A stretch of 64,000 bases of DNA, taken from Bacteroidales bacterium (lineage in GTDB: Bacteria > Bacteroidota > Bacteroidia > Bacteroidales > Muribaculaceae). The notes beneath the pieces were generated by a model. That model was not told the DNA's origin. It did not search any database and saw nothing but the letters and a program-made list of their open reading frames with translations. The stretch covers positions 27,103 through 91,102 of the forward strand of contig QAMW01000025.1 of NCBI GenBank assembly GCA_003150235.1. The letters are read 5' to 3'. Below, one piece after another: positions 39,307 through 47,941 of this stretch (positions within the stretch are counted from its first letter, which is position 1; each line of letters opens with the position of its first letter). A program made the position numbers and the translations under genes.

Positions 39307-40157
39307 AAAGATTATTTACCACTGCAATCGTGTCGCTGATGCTTGCCGCGCCCGCGACACAGGCTAAAGACCTTGTTGCATATTTCTCAGCCGAAGGTCA
39401 CACGAAAGCTGTTGCCGAACGTATAGCCGAACTGACCGGTGCCGACATCTACCGTATCGAAGCCGCCGACCCGTATGCCGCCAACCCATACGATGACAGC
39501 GACCGTATTCAGAACGAAGCTTATAATGACCTGCGTCCGGCTGTCGCCAATCCTCCCTCGCAGGAATGGCTTAATCAATATGACCGGATATATATCGGCT
39601 CTCCGTGCTGGTGGCATCAGCCCGCGATGGTAGTATGCACGTTTCTTGAGACATACGATTTAAGCAACCACATCATAATCCCGTTTTTTACTTACGGAGC
39701 GACAACTTATCTCAACGAGTCGATGCAGAAAATCTATAAGTGTACCCCCAATTCAGTCCATATACCCGAAACTTTGCCGGAAGACCTTGATGCCGATGAC
39801 ATAACGCGCCCCGGTCGCCCCGACGATGCCGGAATAGATATGCCCGGCAATGCCAATGGTGTAGAAGGCTGGCTTACCCGGCTCGGTCTGCTCGGAAACT
39901 CAGGAATTACCACCATTACCGGTGACACAGCGGGAAATATGCGTGTCTACACCGATTCATCCGCAATCCATGTTGAGATAGGTGCTGACATAAGCTCTAA
40001 CACCGTCGAGGTTTACAATCTCGACGGCAAACTTCTGCACCGCATGTCGAATCGCCCCGCTTACTCATTTCCCGTCACCGCAAAATCAGTCTATCTTCTT
40101 TCGATGACGTATGACCACGGCAGTAAACGCATAAACAAAAAACTTATCTTACAATGA
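39303..40157 (+). CDS. Exported flavodoxin with C-terminal sorting-like domain
   Basis: This 284-residue protein has a signal peptide (to about 21, TQAK). A flavodoxin domain follows (about 22-195): LVAYFSAEGHTKAVAERIA is the FMN phosphate loop, YIGSPCWWHQPAMVV and PFFTYGATTY the ring-binding loops. Residues about 200-284 are an added C-terminal beta domain (VEVYNLDGKLLHRM...INKKLILQ) that resembles type A sorting domains. Flavodoxins are normally cytoplasmic. An exported one with such a tail is uncommon, and its electron donor outside the cytoplasm is unknown. ATGA overlaps couple it to both neighbours. Confidence 0.85.
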   Translation: MKRLFTTAIVSLMLAAPATQAKDLVAYFSAEGHTKAVAERIAELTGADIYRIEAADPYAANPYDDSDRIQNEAYNDLRPAVANPPSQEWLNQYDRIYIGSPCWWHQPAMVVCTFLETYDLSNHIIIPFFTYGATTYLNESMQKIYKCTPNSVHIPETLPEDLDADDITRPGRPDDAGIDMPGNANGVEGWLTRLGLLGNSGITTITGDTAGNMRVYTDSSAIHVEIGADISSNTVEVYNLDGKLLHRMSNRPAYSFPVTAKSVYLLSMTYDHGSKRINKKLILQ

Positions 40158-40831
40158 TGATACATAAGATTTATTCACTACTATTGGCAATTTTGGCATT
40201 CACTTTCGCTGCCTGTGGCAGCAAGCAGGAAGAAAACCGTGTTGCCGACACTCCTGAGGAAAGCACCATGTTTAACCAACCGAAAAAAGAAAAAGCAGGT
40301 CCCAAATCAGTGCTGATACTCTCGTCAAGCCCGCGTCGCGGCGGCAACAGCGAGCAGCTGTGCCTGCAATTCAAGAAAGGAGCTGAAGAGGCAGGTCATA
40401 CAGTAGAGATGTTGAACCTGAACGATTACAATATCCGCTATTTCGACCAACAGGAGTATGACCGCACAGCCTCGGCGGCAGAAACCGATGATGCAGCGGC
40501 GATTATCGCCAAAATGAAAGAGGCTGATGTAATCGTACTCTCCTCCCCGGTATATTTCTACAACATGACCGCGCAGCTCAAAGCCCTTATCGACCGCACC
40601 TACGGACATGAAAAGGACCTGAAAGAAAAAGAATTTTTCTATATCGCCACATCAACCGACCGTGACGAGGAAGCGACCGATGCCGTATTCGAGACATTCC
40701 ACGGATTTGCCCGCTGTCTTTACGGCTCGATTGAGAGAGGCATCATCCGCGGCAACGGTGCGCGAAATCGCGGAGACATAAACTCCCATCCTGCTATGCA
40801 GCAAGCCTACGAAGCGGGCAAGGATGCATAG
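40154..40831 (+). CDS. NADPH-dependent FMN reductase family lipoprotein
   Basis: The 225-residue protein has a lipobox FAAC (Cys21) and a short linker, then a flavodoxin-like fold (about 50-225). The SSSPRRGGNSEQL phosphate-binding loop and SSPVYFYNMTAQLKALIDRTYG mark the iron-sulfur flavoprotein/FMN reductase family. The lipid anchor implies a periplasmic or outer-membrane place, like the two exported proteins before it. Together they look like an extracytoplasmic flavin-based redox module. A role in quinone or electrophile stress is inference. Confidence 0.88.
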   Translation: MMIHKIYSLLLAILAFTFAACGSKQEENRVADTPEESTMFNQPKKEKAGPKSVLILSSSPRRGGNSEQLCLQFKKGAEEAGHTVEMLNLNDYNIRYFDQQEYDRTASAAETDDAAAIIAKMKEADVIVLSSPVYFYNMTAQLKALIDRTYGHEKDLKEKEFFYIATSTDRDEEATDAVFETFHGFARCLYGSIERGIIRGNGARNRGDINSHPAMQQAYEAGKDA

Positions 40832-40902
40832 TCACCCTTGACAAAAATGAAATCTTCGCAATAATCAACACCATGATGCGCAACCCGCAATAACACCGAT
40901 TA

Positions 40903-41082
40903 TCAAAACTGATTTTTGCGGAATTTTGTGGGCGACATGCCGTAAGTAGAGGTGAACACACGGATAAAATGCGGAAGGTCGTTGAAGCCGACTGCAAAAC
41001 AGATTTCCGAGACCTGTTTCTGTGAATTTCGCAAAAGGTCACAGGCTGTCGCCAGACGGTATTGTGTCACGAAACGTGGAAG
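40903..41082 (-). pseudogene. AraC-family regulator remnant: C-terminal HTH only
   Basis: Reading the minus strand from 41079 gives about 58 residues beginning PRFVTQYRLATACDLL and ending YGMSPTKFRKNQF before a TGA at 40905-40903. This is the second helix-turn-helix and end of an AraC regulator (ICFAVGFNDLPHFIRVF motif). There is no start codon or sensor domain. Homology ends at about 41080, where the nitroreductase remnant begins on the other strand. Confidence 0.8.
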
Positions 41083-41228
41083 CGGAAGAAATCAAAAAGA
41101 TTGTAAATGCCCCGGAAGGATATGAGTTCATATGCCTGCTTACAATAGGATATCCTGCAGAGAGAGCATTTTTACCGAATCAAAAAGAAATCGACATTAA
41201 CAAAAAGATTCACCTCAACAAGTTTTAA
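41076..41228 (+). pseudogene. Nitroreductase remnant: C-terminal end only
   Basis: The plus-strand frame from about 41076 to the stop at 41228 encodes about 50 residues (EAEEIKKIVNAPEGYEF, then ICLLTIGYPAE, then a lysine-rich segment and HLNKF). This matches the C-terminal end of FMN-dependent nitroreductases of Bacteroidota. There is no N-terminus; the frame upstream is the antisense of the AraC remnant. It is a deletion scar. The rest of the 40832-41544 stretch has no intact gene. Confidence 0.75.
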
Positions 41229-41442
41229 AGATGAGGCTGTAGCATAATTAACGATTGCTGTCTAACATGGCAGAAATTAGGGGGAGATTTTTATTACTCG
41301 GTGTCAATACCCTCAATAAACATCAAAAAAGAACACCGCTAAGCAAACTTTATAAAATAGTGATGAGTGAATATCGTGAAAATAGTCCGTAATTCGATAT
41401 AAAAAGAGTTATAATTCGTTTTTATGACAACTCTGAGATGAA

Positions 41443-41478
41443 ATATCAAATTACGGCTGTTTCATACTAATTTGATAT
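41443..41478. promoter_or_regulatory. 11-bp perfect inverted repeat upstream of the lectin-repeat gene
   Basis: ATATCAAATTA (41443-41453) and TAATTTGATAT (41468-41478) form a perfect inverted repeat with a 14-base spacer. It ends 24 bases before the -7 box of the next gene, a position fit for an operator. It has no following T run, so it is a poor terminator. Confidence 0.5.
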
Positions 41479-41501
41479 AGTGGGGTTCAATTGGATAAAT
41501 T

Positions 41502-41509
41502 TATTTTTG
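41502..41509 (+). promoter_or_regulatory. -7 box for the lectin/FIVAR protein
   Basis: TATTTTTG is an exact TAnnTTTG match 36 bases before the ATG. The -33 region is weak. Confidence 0.5.
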
Positions 41510-41544
41510 TGAAAGTTTTTTCAACTAATTAACCAATAAATCAC

Positions 41545-43635
41545 ATGAATAAATTTATCGTGACAATGGCTATCGCTGCTATAGGATTTTCATCGGCAGC
41601 CGCCATTCTACCGGGGACACCTTATCGCCTCGAGTTAAAGGACACCGAACTCTGCATTTCGTCAAACGGGGAAGGAGCAAAACTTACACAACAGGCAATT
41701 GGCGATGCTGCCTATGAACAGACATTCGTATTTGTTGAAGTTCCGGAAGGCGCTTCTGCCGAAGGATACAATATAAAGACGGAAAGTGGCTTGTACATAG
41801 ATTGCACAAGTAATGCTTGGGATATAAAGGTTAAAGCCGCAGCTGACCTTAAAAAGAAAGACAACATATTTATCATAGAGGAAGACGGCGACTACATTAA
41901 AATCAAATGCCGCAAGAATGACAAATATTTCGGCAAGGACAAAACCGCTGCAGGTTCAGGTATTTACTGTGACAAGAACGGCGGTTCTACAATGATTCTT
42001 AAGGCATCGCCAATAGACGCAGCATCGGTAAAAGCCGCCCTGGAAGAAAGCATCGCATCGGCAGAAAAGCTATTGGAGGATACTGAAGAAGGGGAAAATG
42101 AGGGACAATATCCGTCTGCGGCACGTGCGGCTCTACGTAGTGCCATCGATAATGCCAAAACGGCACTTGACGGCGACCTTGACACTCTGACAGCAGCATC
42201 GGCAGCTCTCGCCAAAGCCGTAGCGGCATACAAAGATGCCCGCGTTCCCGCTGTATTTGCTGAGGGGTGGTACATGTTCCGTACAATCTCGAAAACATAC
42301 GAGAACGGTTATCTGGTAAACGGCTGGCAAGCTAATTCATGGGAAAGCTGGAATGTTATGTCTACCGGTCTGCTTATCAATGATAGTGAGACCGCAGGTT
42401 ACAACAAGATTTTCCATGTCGAGAAATCGGGATCGGAAGCAGAGGCTACCGGTTACACGATATGTGACCGCGACGGCTACTATATGAAAAGCAACTCTAA
42501 TAATGAATTTGTATATGACGAGGGCGAACAGGAACGTCCGTCAGCCAAGAAATACATTTTCCAATTTGAGGAAGCCGGTGAAGGACAGTGGAAAATCAAG
42601 AGTACTGCCACGGGAGGTTATGTAGGTCCCGTCGATGGCACCGACGGCTGGAGCTGGATTCATGTAGGAACTAATCATAAGGGCGACAAGGATGCCTGCA
42701 TATTCATTGCCGAAACATATATCGCAGATGCCATGGAACGGCTTCAATCCATAATATCTGAAGCGGAGACTCTTCTTTCAGGAGCGACAGAAGGCACAGC
42801 GGAAGGGGACTACCCGGCAACAGCAATAAACGCCCTTCGCGATGCTATCGATGCCGCCAAAGCTGTAACTGACGAAGATGACGCAGAAGATGCCTGCTAC
42901 GACCTGCAGGAAGCCATTGAAGCGTTCAAACTACATCAAGTCCCTGAATTTTTCGCTGCCGGTACCTACAAGATGTATAATCTCGGACAAGATGGCTCCA
43001 TATTCGTAACAGCCAACCATGCAAACAGCTGGGAGACCGGGAACAAAGAGATGACAGGCATGATTCTTACAGAGACCGAAGCGGAAGAGAATGCCTACAA
43101 TGTAGAGTTCAAAATCGAGGAGGCATCTGACGGCGCGGCAGCCTCAGGTTACACCATCGCTGACGGCTATGGACTTTACCTGAGCAATGCCGGTGGCAAG
43201 CTATATTGGGGTGACAACTACAACGGCACCGACTTAGGCTCCATATTCCTTATCAATAAGGTTGAGGACGACGTCTACACAATAACTAACCGTGAAACCA
43301 ATAAATATGTAGGTCCGGTCGACGGCACAGCCGGATGGAACTGGATTCATGTAGGCACCACCCATAACGGTGACAATAAAGGTAATCTATTCCGATTTGT
43401 AAAAATTGGTACTGTAGGAATATCCTCGATAAGCGACAACAACAATGTAGTTGTAGAAGCTAACGATGGCATGATATCGGTACGCGGTGCAGAAAGTGCC
43501 ATCGTCTACCGCATAGACGGCAGTGTACTGACAACAGCTACCGGCAACGCGGATATCGATGTTATCGGCGGTCTGTATATCGTGAAAGTCGTGAATGGCA
43601 ATGACACCAAGACTGTAAAAGTACTGGTAAGATAG
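41545..43635 (+). CDS. Secreted protein with three lectin-like and two FIVAR domains and a sorting-like tail
   Basis: The 696-residue protein has a signal peptide (to about residue 20). Three ricin-like/beta-trefoil-type modules (about 25-155, 235-395 and 475-625) alternate with two FIVAR-type helical spacers (about 155-232 and 397-470; compare AALRSAIDNAKTALDGD with NALRDAIDAAKAVTDED). Modules 2 and 3 share the motif YVGPVDGTxGWxWIHVGTxHxGD. The tail has a beta-rich sorting-like domain ending TKTVKVLVR. The same lectin-plus-FIVAR pairing is found in the GH16 enzyme. No catalytic domain is visible. A glycan-binding surface or secreted protein is the best guess. It converges with the next gene on a shared terminator. 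Confidence 0.8.
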   Translation: MNKFIVTMAIAAIGFSSAAAILPGTPYRLELKDTELCISSNGEGAKLTQQAIGDAAYEQTFVFVEVPEGASAEGYNIKTESGLYIDCTSNAWDIKVKAAADLKKKDNIFIIEEDGDYIKIKCRKNDKYFGKDKTAAGSGIYCDKNGGSTMILKASPIDAASVKAALEESIASAEKLLEDTEEGENEGQYPSAARAALRSAIDNAKTALDGDLDTLTAASAALAKAVAAYKDARVPAVFAEGWYMFRTISKTYENGYLVNGWQANSWESWNVMSTGLLINDSETAGYNKIFHVEKSGSEAEATGYTICDRDGYYMKSNSNNEFVYDEGEQERPSAKKYIFQFEEAGEGQWKIKSTATGGYVGPVDGTDGWSWIHVGTNHKGDKDACIFIAETYIADAMERLQSIISEAETLLSGATEGTAEGDYPATAINALRDAIDAAKAVTDEDDAEDACYDLQEAIEAFKLHQVPEFFAAGTYKMYNLGQDGSIFVTANHANSWETGNKEMTGMILTETEAEENAYNVEFKIEEASDGAAASGYTIADGYGLYLSNAGGKLYWGDNYNGTDLGSIFLINKVEDDVYTITNRETNKYVGPVDGTAGWNWIHVGTTHNGDNKGNLFRFVKIGTVGISSISDNNNVVVEANDGMISVRGAESAIVYRIDGSVLTTATGNADIDVIGGLYIVKVVNGNDTKTVKVLVR

Positions 43636-43655
43636 AAATAAATTACAACAAATAA

Positions 43656-43691
43656 GACACGGGCATACCGAAATTTCGGTATGCCCGTGTC
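43656..43691. terminator. Perfect 18-bp palindromic bidirectional terminator
   Basis: GACACGGGCATACCGAAA (43656-43673) is followed without a gap by its exact reverse complement (43674-43691). A/T-rich flanks lie on both sides, and it sits between two convergent genes. The centre AAATTT would form a small loop. Confidence 0.8.
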
Positions 43692-43716
43692 ACTATTATA
43701 ATATAGGCGGAATTAA

Positions 43717-45930
43717 TTAGCGGGCGATTTTCATCACGCGGTGCTGAGAGGGAGTGGAGACGTTCACGATTGTAACACCTTTGTTTTCAAAGCTGATATT
43801 CATGAAGTCACTGCCATTACCGTTAAGCGATTTCAGCAACTTGCCGTCAATAGAGTAGATCTCGACAGCGATGATGCCCTCAGGAGCGGAGATGCTGATA
43901 CCGTCGGCAGAACCCTTGACAGAAATATCACCGGCAACAATATCCTGAATACCGACCTGACTTCCTGACCCGTCGTTGATTACCACATTGTCAATGGCGA
44001 GATGATAATCAAACATGCCCTGATATACCCATCTCAGACGAATCGATGAAGCATCGCCTACATAGTCAGCCAGAGGCACTGTAGATGAGACAGGATTGAA
44101 TCCTCCATCCTCGGCAGGCTCGTACCACTCGAGGACCTCGACCGGCTCCCACTCACCGTTGCCGTCTCTTTCAATTTCAAGCGTTCCCACTGTATCATCT
44201 GTGGATGCCGCGAAATCATACACGTATGACACAGCCAGCTGGTCAAGATTGCAATCTTTCACGTTGACAGGAGGGGTGGCAATACCACCGATAAGATAAT
44301 AGAAGCCGCTGTTCACACAGTCAATCGAGGCAAAGCCCTTATCAAAACCGTCGCCGGTGACATTGAGCCCGTTGGGATCGTCGAATTGCCAAAGCAGATT
44401 GTCGGGAGTCGAATCGTAAAGGTTCATCACTTCCCAGTCGGCGGGGAGATGGCATGAATCGAAATTCTCAGCGAACATCATAGCGCGTGGAGCACAATCG
44501 CCGTTGTCTACATCAAGATAAGCAGGTATCGACTCTTCTCCGTCGGCAAACACGGTATTGACATAGTAACGGTATTTGCCAGCCGGGACACCAGTGTCGG
44601 TAATAGACAATTCCTTGACTTCGGTACTGATACATTTCTCGCCTCTCCACACTACATAATGTGACACCTCGACATCACCCTTTTCGGGAGCCTCCCAGCT
44701 CAGGACAATATCTTCACCGGCGAGGTCGGCTTTCAATCCGTGGGCATTCAGACGCGTGTCAATCGCGATACGGTCGCCTACAGGCTCCGATTCTCCGTCG
44801 GGATTCTGATATACCGCCGTCACGCGGAAATCATATACACCCTTGGAATAGCCCCATGACTCAAAAGAAGTTTCTTCCAGCATTTCAGCCATTACAGCAC
44901 CATCGCCATAGATATTATACCCTATAGGCTCGATCACGCCGCCTTCAGGAGCATCCCAACTGATTACAATATTATGAGAGCCGTTCATGTCGTCGTAGTA
45001 GCTGTCAACTTTCACATTGACGGGAGGCAGAAGCTTGATATCGGCTATGGTGACTTCAGCTGAGGCAGCGGGTGAAAGTGTCTCCCCCGACTCGGCGAAT
45101 ATCTCGTAACAGTGAACGCCCGCACTCTTCGGCGATACATCCATATATTCGAGGCTCTTAACATGTTCGGCAATTTTCTCGCCGTCGAGCATTATAGTGT
45201 AACCGTCAACAATCTCCGACCCGGAAGCCGACGGGAGCATCCTGACATCATCCAACGCCCAGAGGAAATAGACATTCTGCGAGTCGGCACTGAACGACTC
45301 AAACGCCACCATGGGCTGTCCCTCACCCTTCAGCGGGAGGGCAAGGCTGTGCCATCCGAGCGCCGGATGAGCCTCATAGCGGGCATCCCAAAGGGTTTCC
45401 CAGGTCTTTCCCTCATCATAGCTCACCTTAACGTAATAATGGTCGGGGAAAAATTCATCGGCGCCATATTCAAGCACTGTGGGGTCGATAAAGTAATACA
45501 GCTCCAGATATGAAGCACCGTCAACAGCAGGGGTCATTAGCCACTCATCCTGTGCCGGGTCATGGTCGCCCTTCATAGCGTAAATGTCGATATACGACAT
45601 TGCACTCTTTTCACCTGTGTGAATGTAATCCTCCCAGTTATTTGTCTGCTTGAACTGGTCACTTGGATAATGAAACCATGAGCATAGATAATCATAACTG
45701 TTGGTCACCTTTGCCGACCATCCTTGAGGCGGAAAAGCATCATCTTCAAATCCACATTCCAAAAGCGGAGTGCCGGCATCGCCGTTACTCCAGGATAAAT
45801 CCACGCGTGTGCCTTCCACGACAGTCTTTATACCGGCGGGAGCGGCAGGAGCAGCAAGCACGGAGACAGCGGCAGACGCCATTGCAACGAATGCAGCCGC
45901 ACATAATGTTCTGGTGTAAGCAAAATTCAT
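43717..45930 (-). CDS. Secreted multi-domain beta-sandwich protein (choice-of-anchor/FnIII) with sorting-like tail
   Basis: The 737-residue protein has a signal peptide (to about residue 27). It shows an FnIII-like start, a MAM/choice-of-anchor-J jelly roll (about 55-235, with WLMTPAVDGASYLELYYFID and LWALDDVRM), two or three FnIII domains (about 300-475, with ISWDAPEGG and LSWEAPEKG), a second jelly roll (about 480-655, FAENFDSCHLPADWEV to LAIDNVVIND) and a C-terminal sorting-like domain (VEIYSIDGKLLKSL to HRVMKIAR). Such proteins in Prevotella and Muribaculaceae are annotated as secreted or adhesin-like. No enzymatic motif is seen. Its own -7 box lies at 45958-45965. Confidence 0.82.
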   Translation of the reverse strand: MNFAYTRTLCAAAFVAMASAAVSVLAAPAAPAGIKTVVEGTRVDLSWSNGDAGTPLLECGFEDDAFPPQGWSAKVTNSYDYLCSWFHYPSDQFKQTNNWEDYIHTGEKSAMSYIDIYAMKGDHDPAQDEWLMTPAVDGASYLELYYFIDPTVLEYGADEFFPDHYYVKVSYDEGKTWETLWDARYEAHPALGWHSLALPLKGEGQPMVAFESFSADSQNVYFLWALDDVRMLPSASGSEIVDGYTIMLDGEKIAEHVKSLEYMDVSPKSAGVHCYEIFAESGETLSPAASAEVTIADIKLLPPVNVKVDSYYDDMNGSHNIVISWDAPEGGVIEPIGYNIYGDGAVMAEMLEETSFESWGYSKGVYDFRVTAVYQNPDGESEPVGDRIAIDTRLNAHGLKADLAGEDIVLSWEAPEKGDVEVSHYVVWRGEKCISTEVKELSITDTGVPAGKYRYYVNTVFADGEESIPAYLDVDNGDCAPRAMMFAENFDSCHLPADWEVMNLYDSTPDNLLWQFDDPNGLNVTGDGFDKGFASIDCVNSGFYYLIGGIATPPVNVKDCNLDQLAVSYVYDFAASTDDTVGTLEIERDGNGEWEPVEVLEWYEPAEDGGFNPVSSTVPLADYVGDASSIRLRWVYQGMFDYHLAIDNVVINDGSGSQVGIQDIVAGDISVKGSADGISISAPEGIIAVEIYSIDGKLLKSLNGNGSDFMNISFENKGVTIVNVSTPSQHRVMKIAR

Positions 45931-45957
45931 ATTAAGATTGATTTAGTTGTTTGACTG

Positions 45958-45965
45958 CAAATGTA
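45958..45965 (-). promoter_or_regulatory. -7 box for the multi-domain secreted protein
   Basis: TACATTTG on the minus strand matches TAnnTTTG exactly, 27 bases before the ATG at 45930. The -33 region is weak. Confidence 0.5.
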
Positions 45966-46132
45966 GACAACGCCGCGCGAAAAAAGCCATTGAATCGCTA
46001 AAATAATTTCAATTTCGCGAATTTATACGATTTTTGACATAAATTCTGCGTTTTAACAAATCAAAAGGCAACTTAAGCGCGTACTATTTTAACAGAATGT
46101 AAGCACGACCGGTCACGATATCAGGAGTTTTA

Positions 46133-46164
46133 TTTGGGTATTCGGGGCAATATGATTACATTTG
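46133..46164 (+). promoter_or_regulatory. Promoter for the TPR-AraC regulator
   Basis: TTTG (46133-46136), a 20-base spacer and TACATTTG (46157-46164) form a full consensus promoter of the Bacteroidota type. The ATG at 46226 is about 55 bases after the expected start. Confidence 0.65.
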
Positions 46165-46225
46165 TCATTATATCGGTGACACCGGCATCATACCTGCCGC
46201 GACACCTGAAGCCTTGCAAATAGAG

Positions 46226-47896
46226 ATGAACCGGATTTTATTGAATATCATTTTGCTTGTTACGCTTTTATGGCTTTCCCTACCGGTTGTCGGTGGTAAA
46301 AGTCCCGACATCGCGTTACAGTCGCTAAGCGCGCTGCCCATCGACACCCTTTTCAAGAAAGGAGAGGCGGCAATCGACAGCGGCAACCGCGACGAGGCAA
46401 TACAGATTTTCACATTAATCTGTTCGGCGGACGACGGCAACGATGACCGGCGTCTTTTCGCCAAGGCACACCAACGTCGCGGCTATATGCTTTACAGCGG
46501 GGAGAATTTCGCCGAGGCGATGCAGGATTACCTGCAGGCGCGAGGCATAGCGGAGCGCAACGGATTGCGCGATATGCTCCCCGGGATATATACCGACATC
46601 GGCAATGTATTTTCATCGACCAACGACCTGGAATCAGGTATAATGTTTTACCGCAAGGCTCTTGCAACCGATGCCGCGAGGGAAAACCGCGACTTGCTCC
46701 CGATACTTTACAACAATATGCTCTACGCCTATTATCTCAAGGCGGAGGGCGACTCCGTGAAGAAATATTTCACCCTTTTCAGCGATGTTAACCCGACCGA
46801 CCTGCGCTCCCGCTACGACCTGCTCATGAACCGCGGACTGCTCGACGACATTGAGGGAAATCAGGAGAAAGCGGTGGAGATGTATCACCGCGCTGCCGGG
46901 TTTGCCCGTGACTCACTTAACTCGCCCGACTGTGAGGCTGCCGCCAACTCAAATATAGCACGCAGCTACGAGCGGCGCGGTCTTGCCGACTCGGCGATGT
47001 ACTACCTGCAGATCAACGAGCGCATGGCGCGGGAAAAAGGCTACAACAACCTGCTTGTGGAGTCGCTGCGCGACATGGCGCGCATACATGACCGCATGGG
47101 ACATAAGACCGAGGCGCTGCAATGCAAATCGGAATACCTGTCACTCTCCGATTCGCTCTTCAGCCGCGAGACCATGAATCTGATAAAGAACTCGCAGGCA
47201 CTTTATGAGCAGAACAGCGATGCCTACACGATACGCGCCCTCAACGACACCAACGCGCAGCAGCGCGGATGGATCATGACGCTTTTTGCCGTCCTGGCGG
47301 TAATCGCGCTTCTGTCAGTACTGCTTTGGCGACAGAAGCGCAAACTTACCAATGCCTACCGCGACCTCTACGAGCGTAATGTCACGCTGCTTGAAGCAGA
47401 AAGAAAATATGCCGAGCGTATCGGCACACTCGAAAGCCGTATAACCGCATTGACGGAAAAGAGCGGTGCCGACACAGCCGACCTGCAATCAACGCGTAAG
47501 CCCCTCATCCCCAAGGAGCAACGCGAACTGCTGCTTGCAAAGATAGGGAAAGTGCTTGAGTCACCCGCGTTTTACTGCGACGCCGACTGCAGTATCGACC
47601 GTCTCGCGTCGGCTATCGACTCCAACGCGCGCTATGTGTCGGAGGTGATCAACACCGAATACGGTATGAATTTCCGCAGTTTTATCAACAAATACCGCGT
47701 CAAGGAGGCTATGCGCCGCCTGGAGGACGTGGAGCATTACGGCCACCTCACCATCAAGGCAGTAGCTGAAAGCGTCGGCTACAAGTCGCAAGCCACGTTC
47801 ATCTCCGTGTTCAGCAAAGAGACGGGACTTAAACCAAGTCTATACCAGCAACTTGCGTTGCGCCGTCGCAACAATGCAACCAACGAGCCCGAATAA
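46226..47896 (+). CDS. Membrane-anchored TPR-AraC transcriptional regulator
   Basis: The first ATG is at 46226 (MNRILLNIILL..., 556 residues); the TTG at 46214 would only add four residues. A signal/TM segment is followed by tetratricopeptide repeats (about 40-310, for example GIYTDIGNVFSSTNDLESGIMFYRKAL). A TM helix comes next (about 345-367, GWIMTLFAVLAVIALLSVLLW), then a coiled coil, then an AraC double HTH (about 450-545, with YRVKEAMRRLEDVEHYG and SVGYKSQATFISVFSKETGLKPS). The TPR part should face the periplasm and the HTH the cytoplasm. This one-component trans-membrane layout is common in Bacteroidales. The target is unknown; the nearest gene on the same strand is the CorC/HlyC-type protein. 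Confidence 0.88.
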   Translation: MNRILLNIILLVTLLWLSLPVVGGKSPDIALQSLSALPIDTLFKKGEAAIDSGNRDEAIQIFTLICSADDGNDDRRLFAKAHQRRGYMLYSGENFAEAMQDYLQARGIAERNGLRDMLPGIYTDIGNVFSSTNDLESGIMFYRKALATDAARENRDLLPILYNNMLYAYYLKAEGDSVKKYFTLFSDVNPTDLRSRYDLLMNRGLLDDIEGNQEKAVEMYHRAAGFARDSLNSPDCEAAANSNIARSYERRGLADSAMYYLQINERMAREKGYNNLLVESLRDMARIHDRMGHKTEALQCKSEYLSLSDSLFSRETMNLIKNSQALYEQNSDAYTIRALNDTNAQQRGWIMTLFAVLAVIALLSVLLWRQKRKLTNAYRDLYERNVTLLEAERKYAERIGTLESRITALTEKSGADTADLQSTRKPLIPKEQRELLLAKIGKVLESPAFYCDADCSIDRLASAIDSNARYVSEVINTEYGMNFRSFINKYRVKEAMRRLEDVEHYGHLTIKAVAESVGYKSQATFISVFSKETGLKPSLYQQLALRRRNNATNEPE

Positions 47897-47941
47897 GCGT
47901 TATATAGGATAACAAGTGTTAAAAATGTCTGTATACCTACT

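Noticed and set aside
41022..41075. Gene start for the nitroreductase tail at 41022
   Set aside because: Its first 18 codons are the antisense of the AraC remnant, so this is a chance in-frame ATG.
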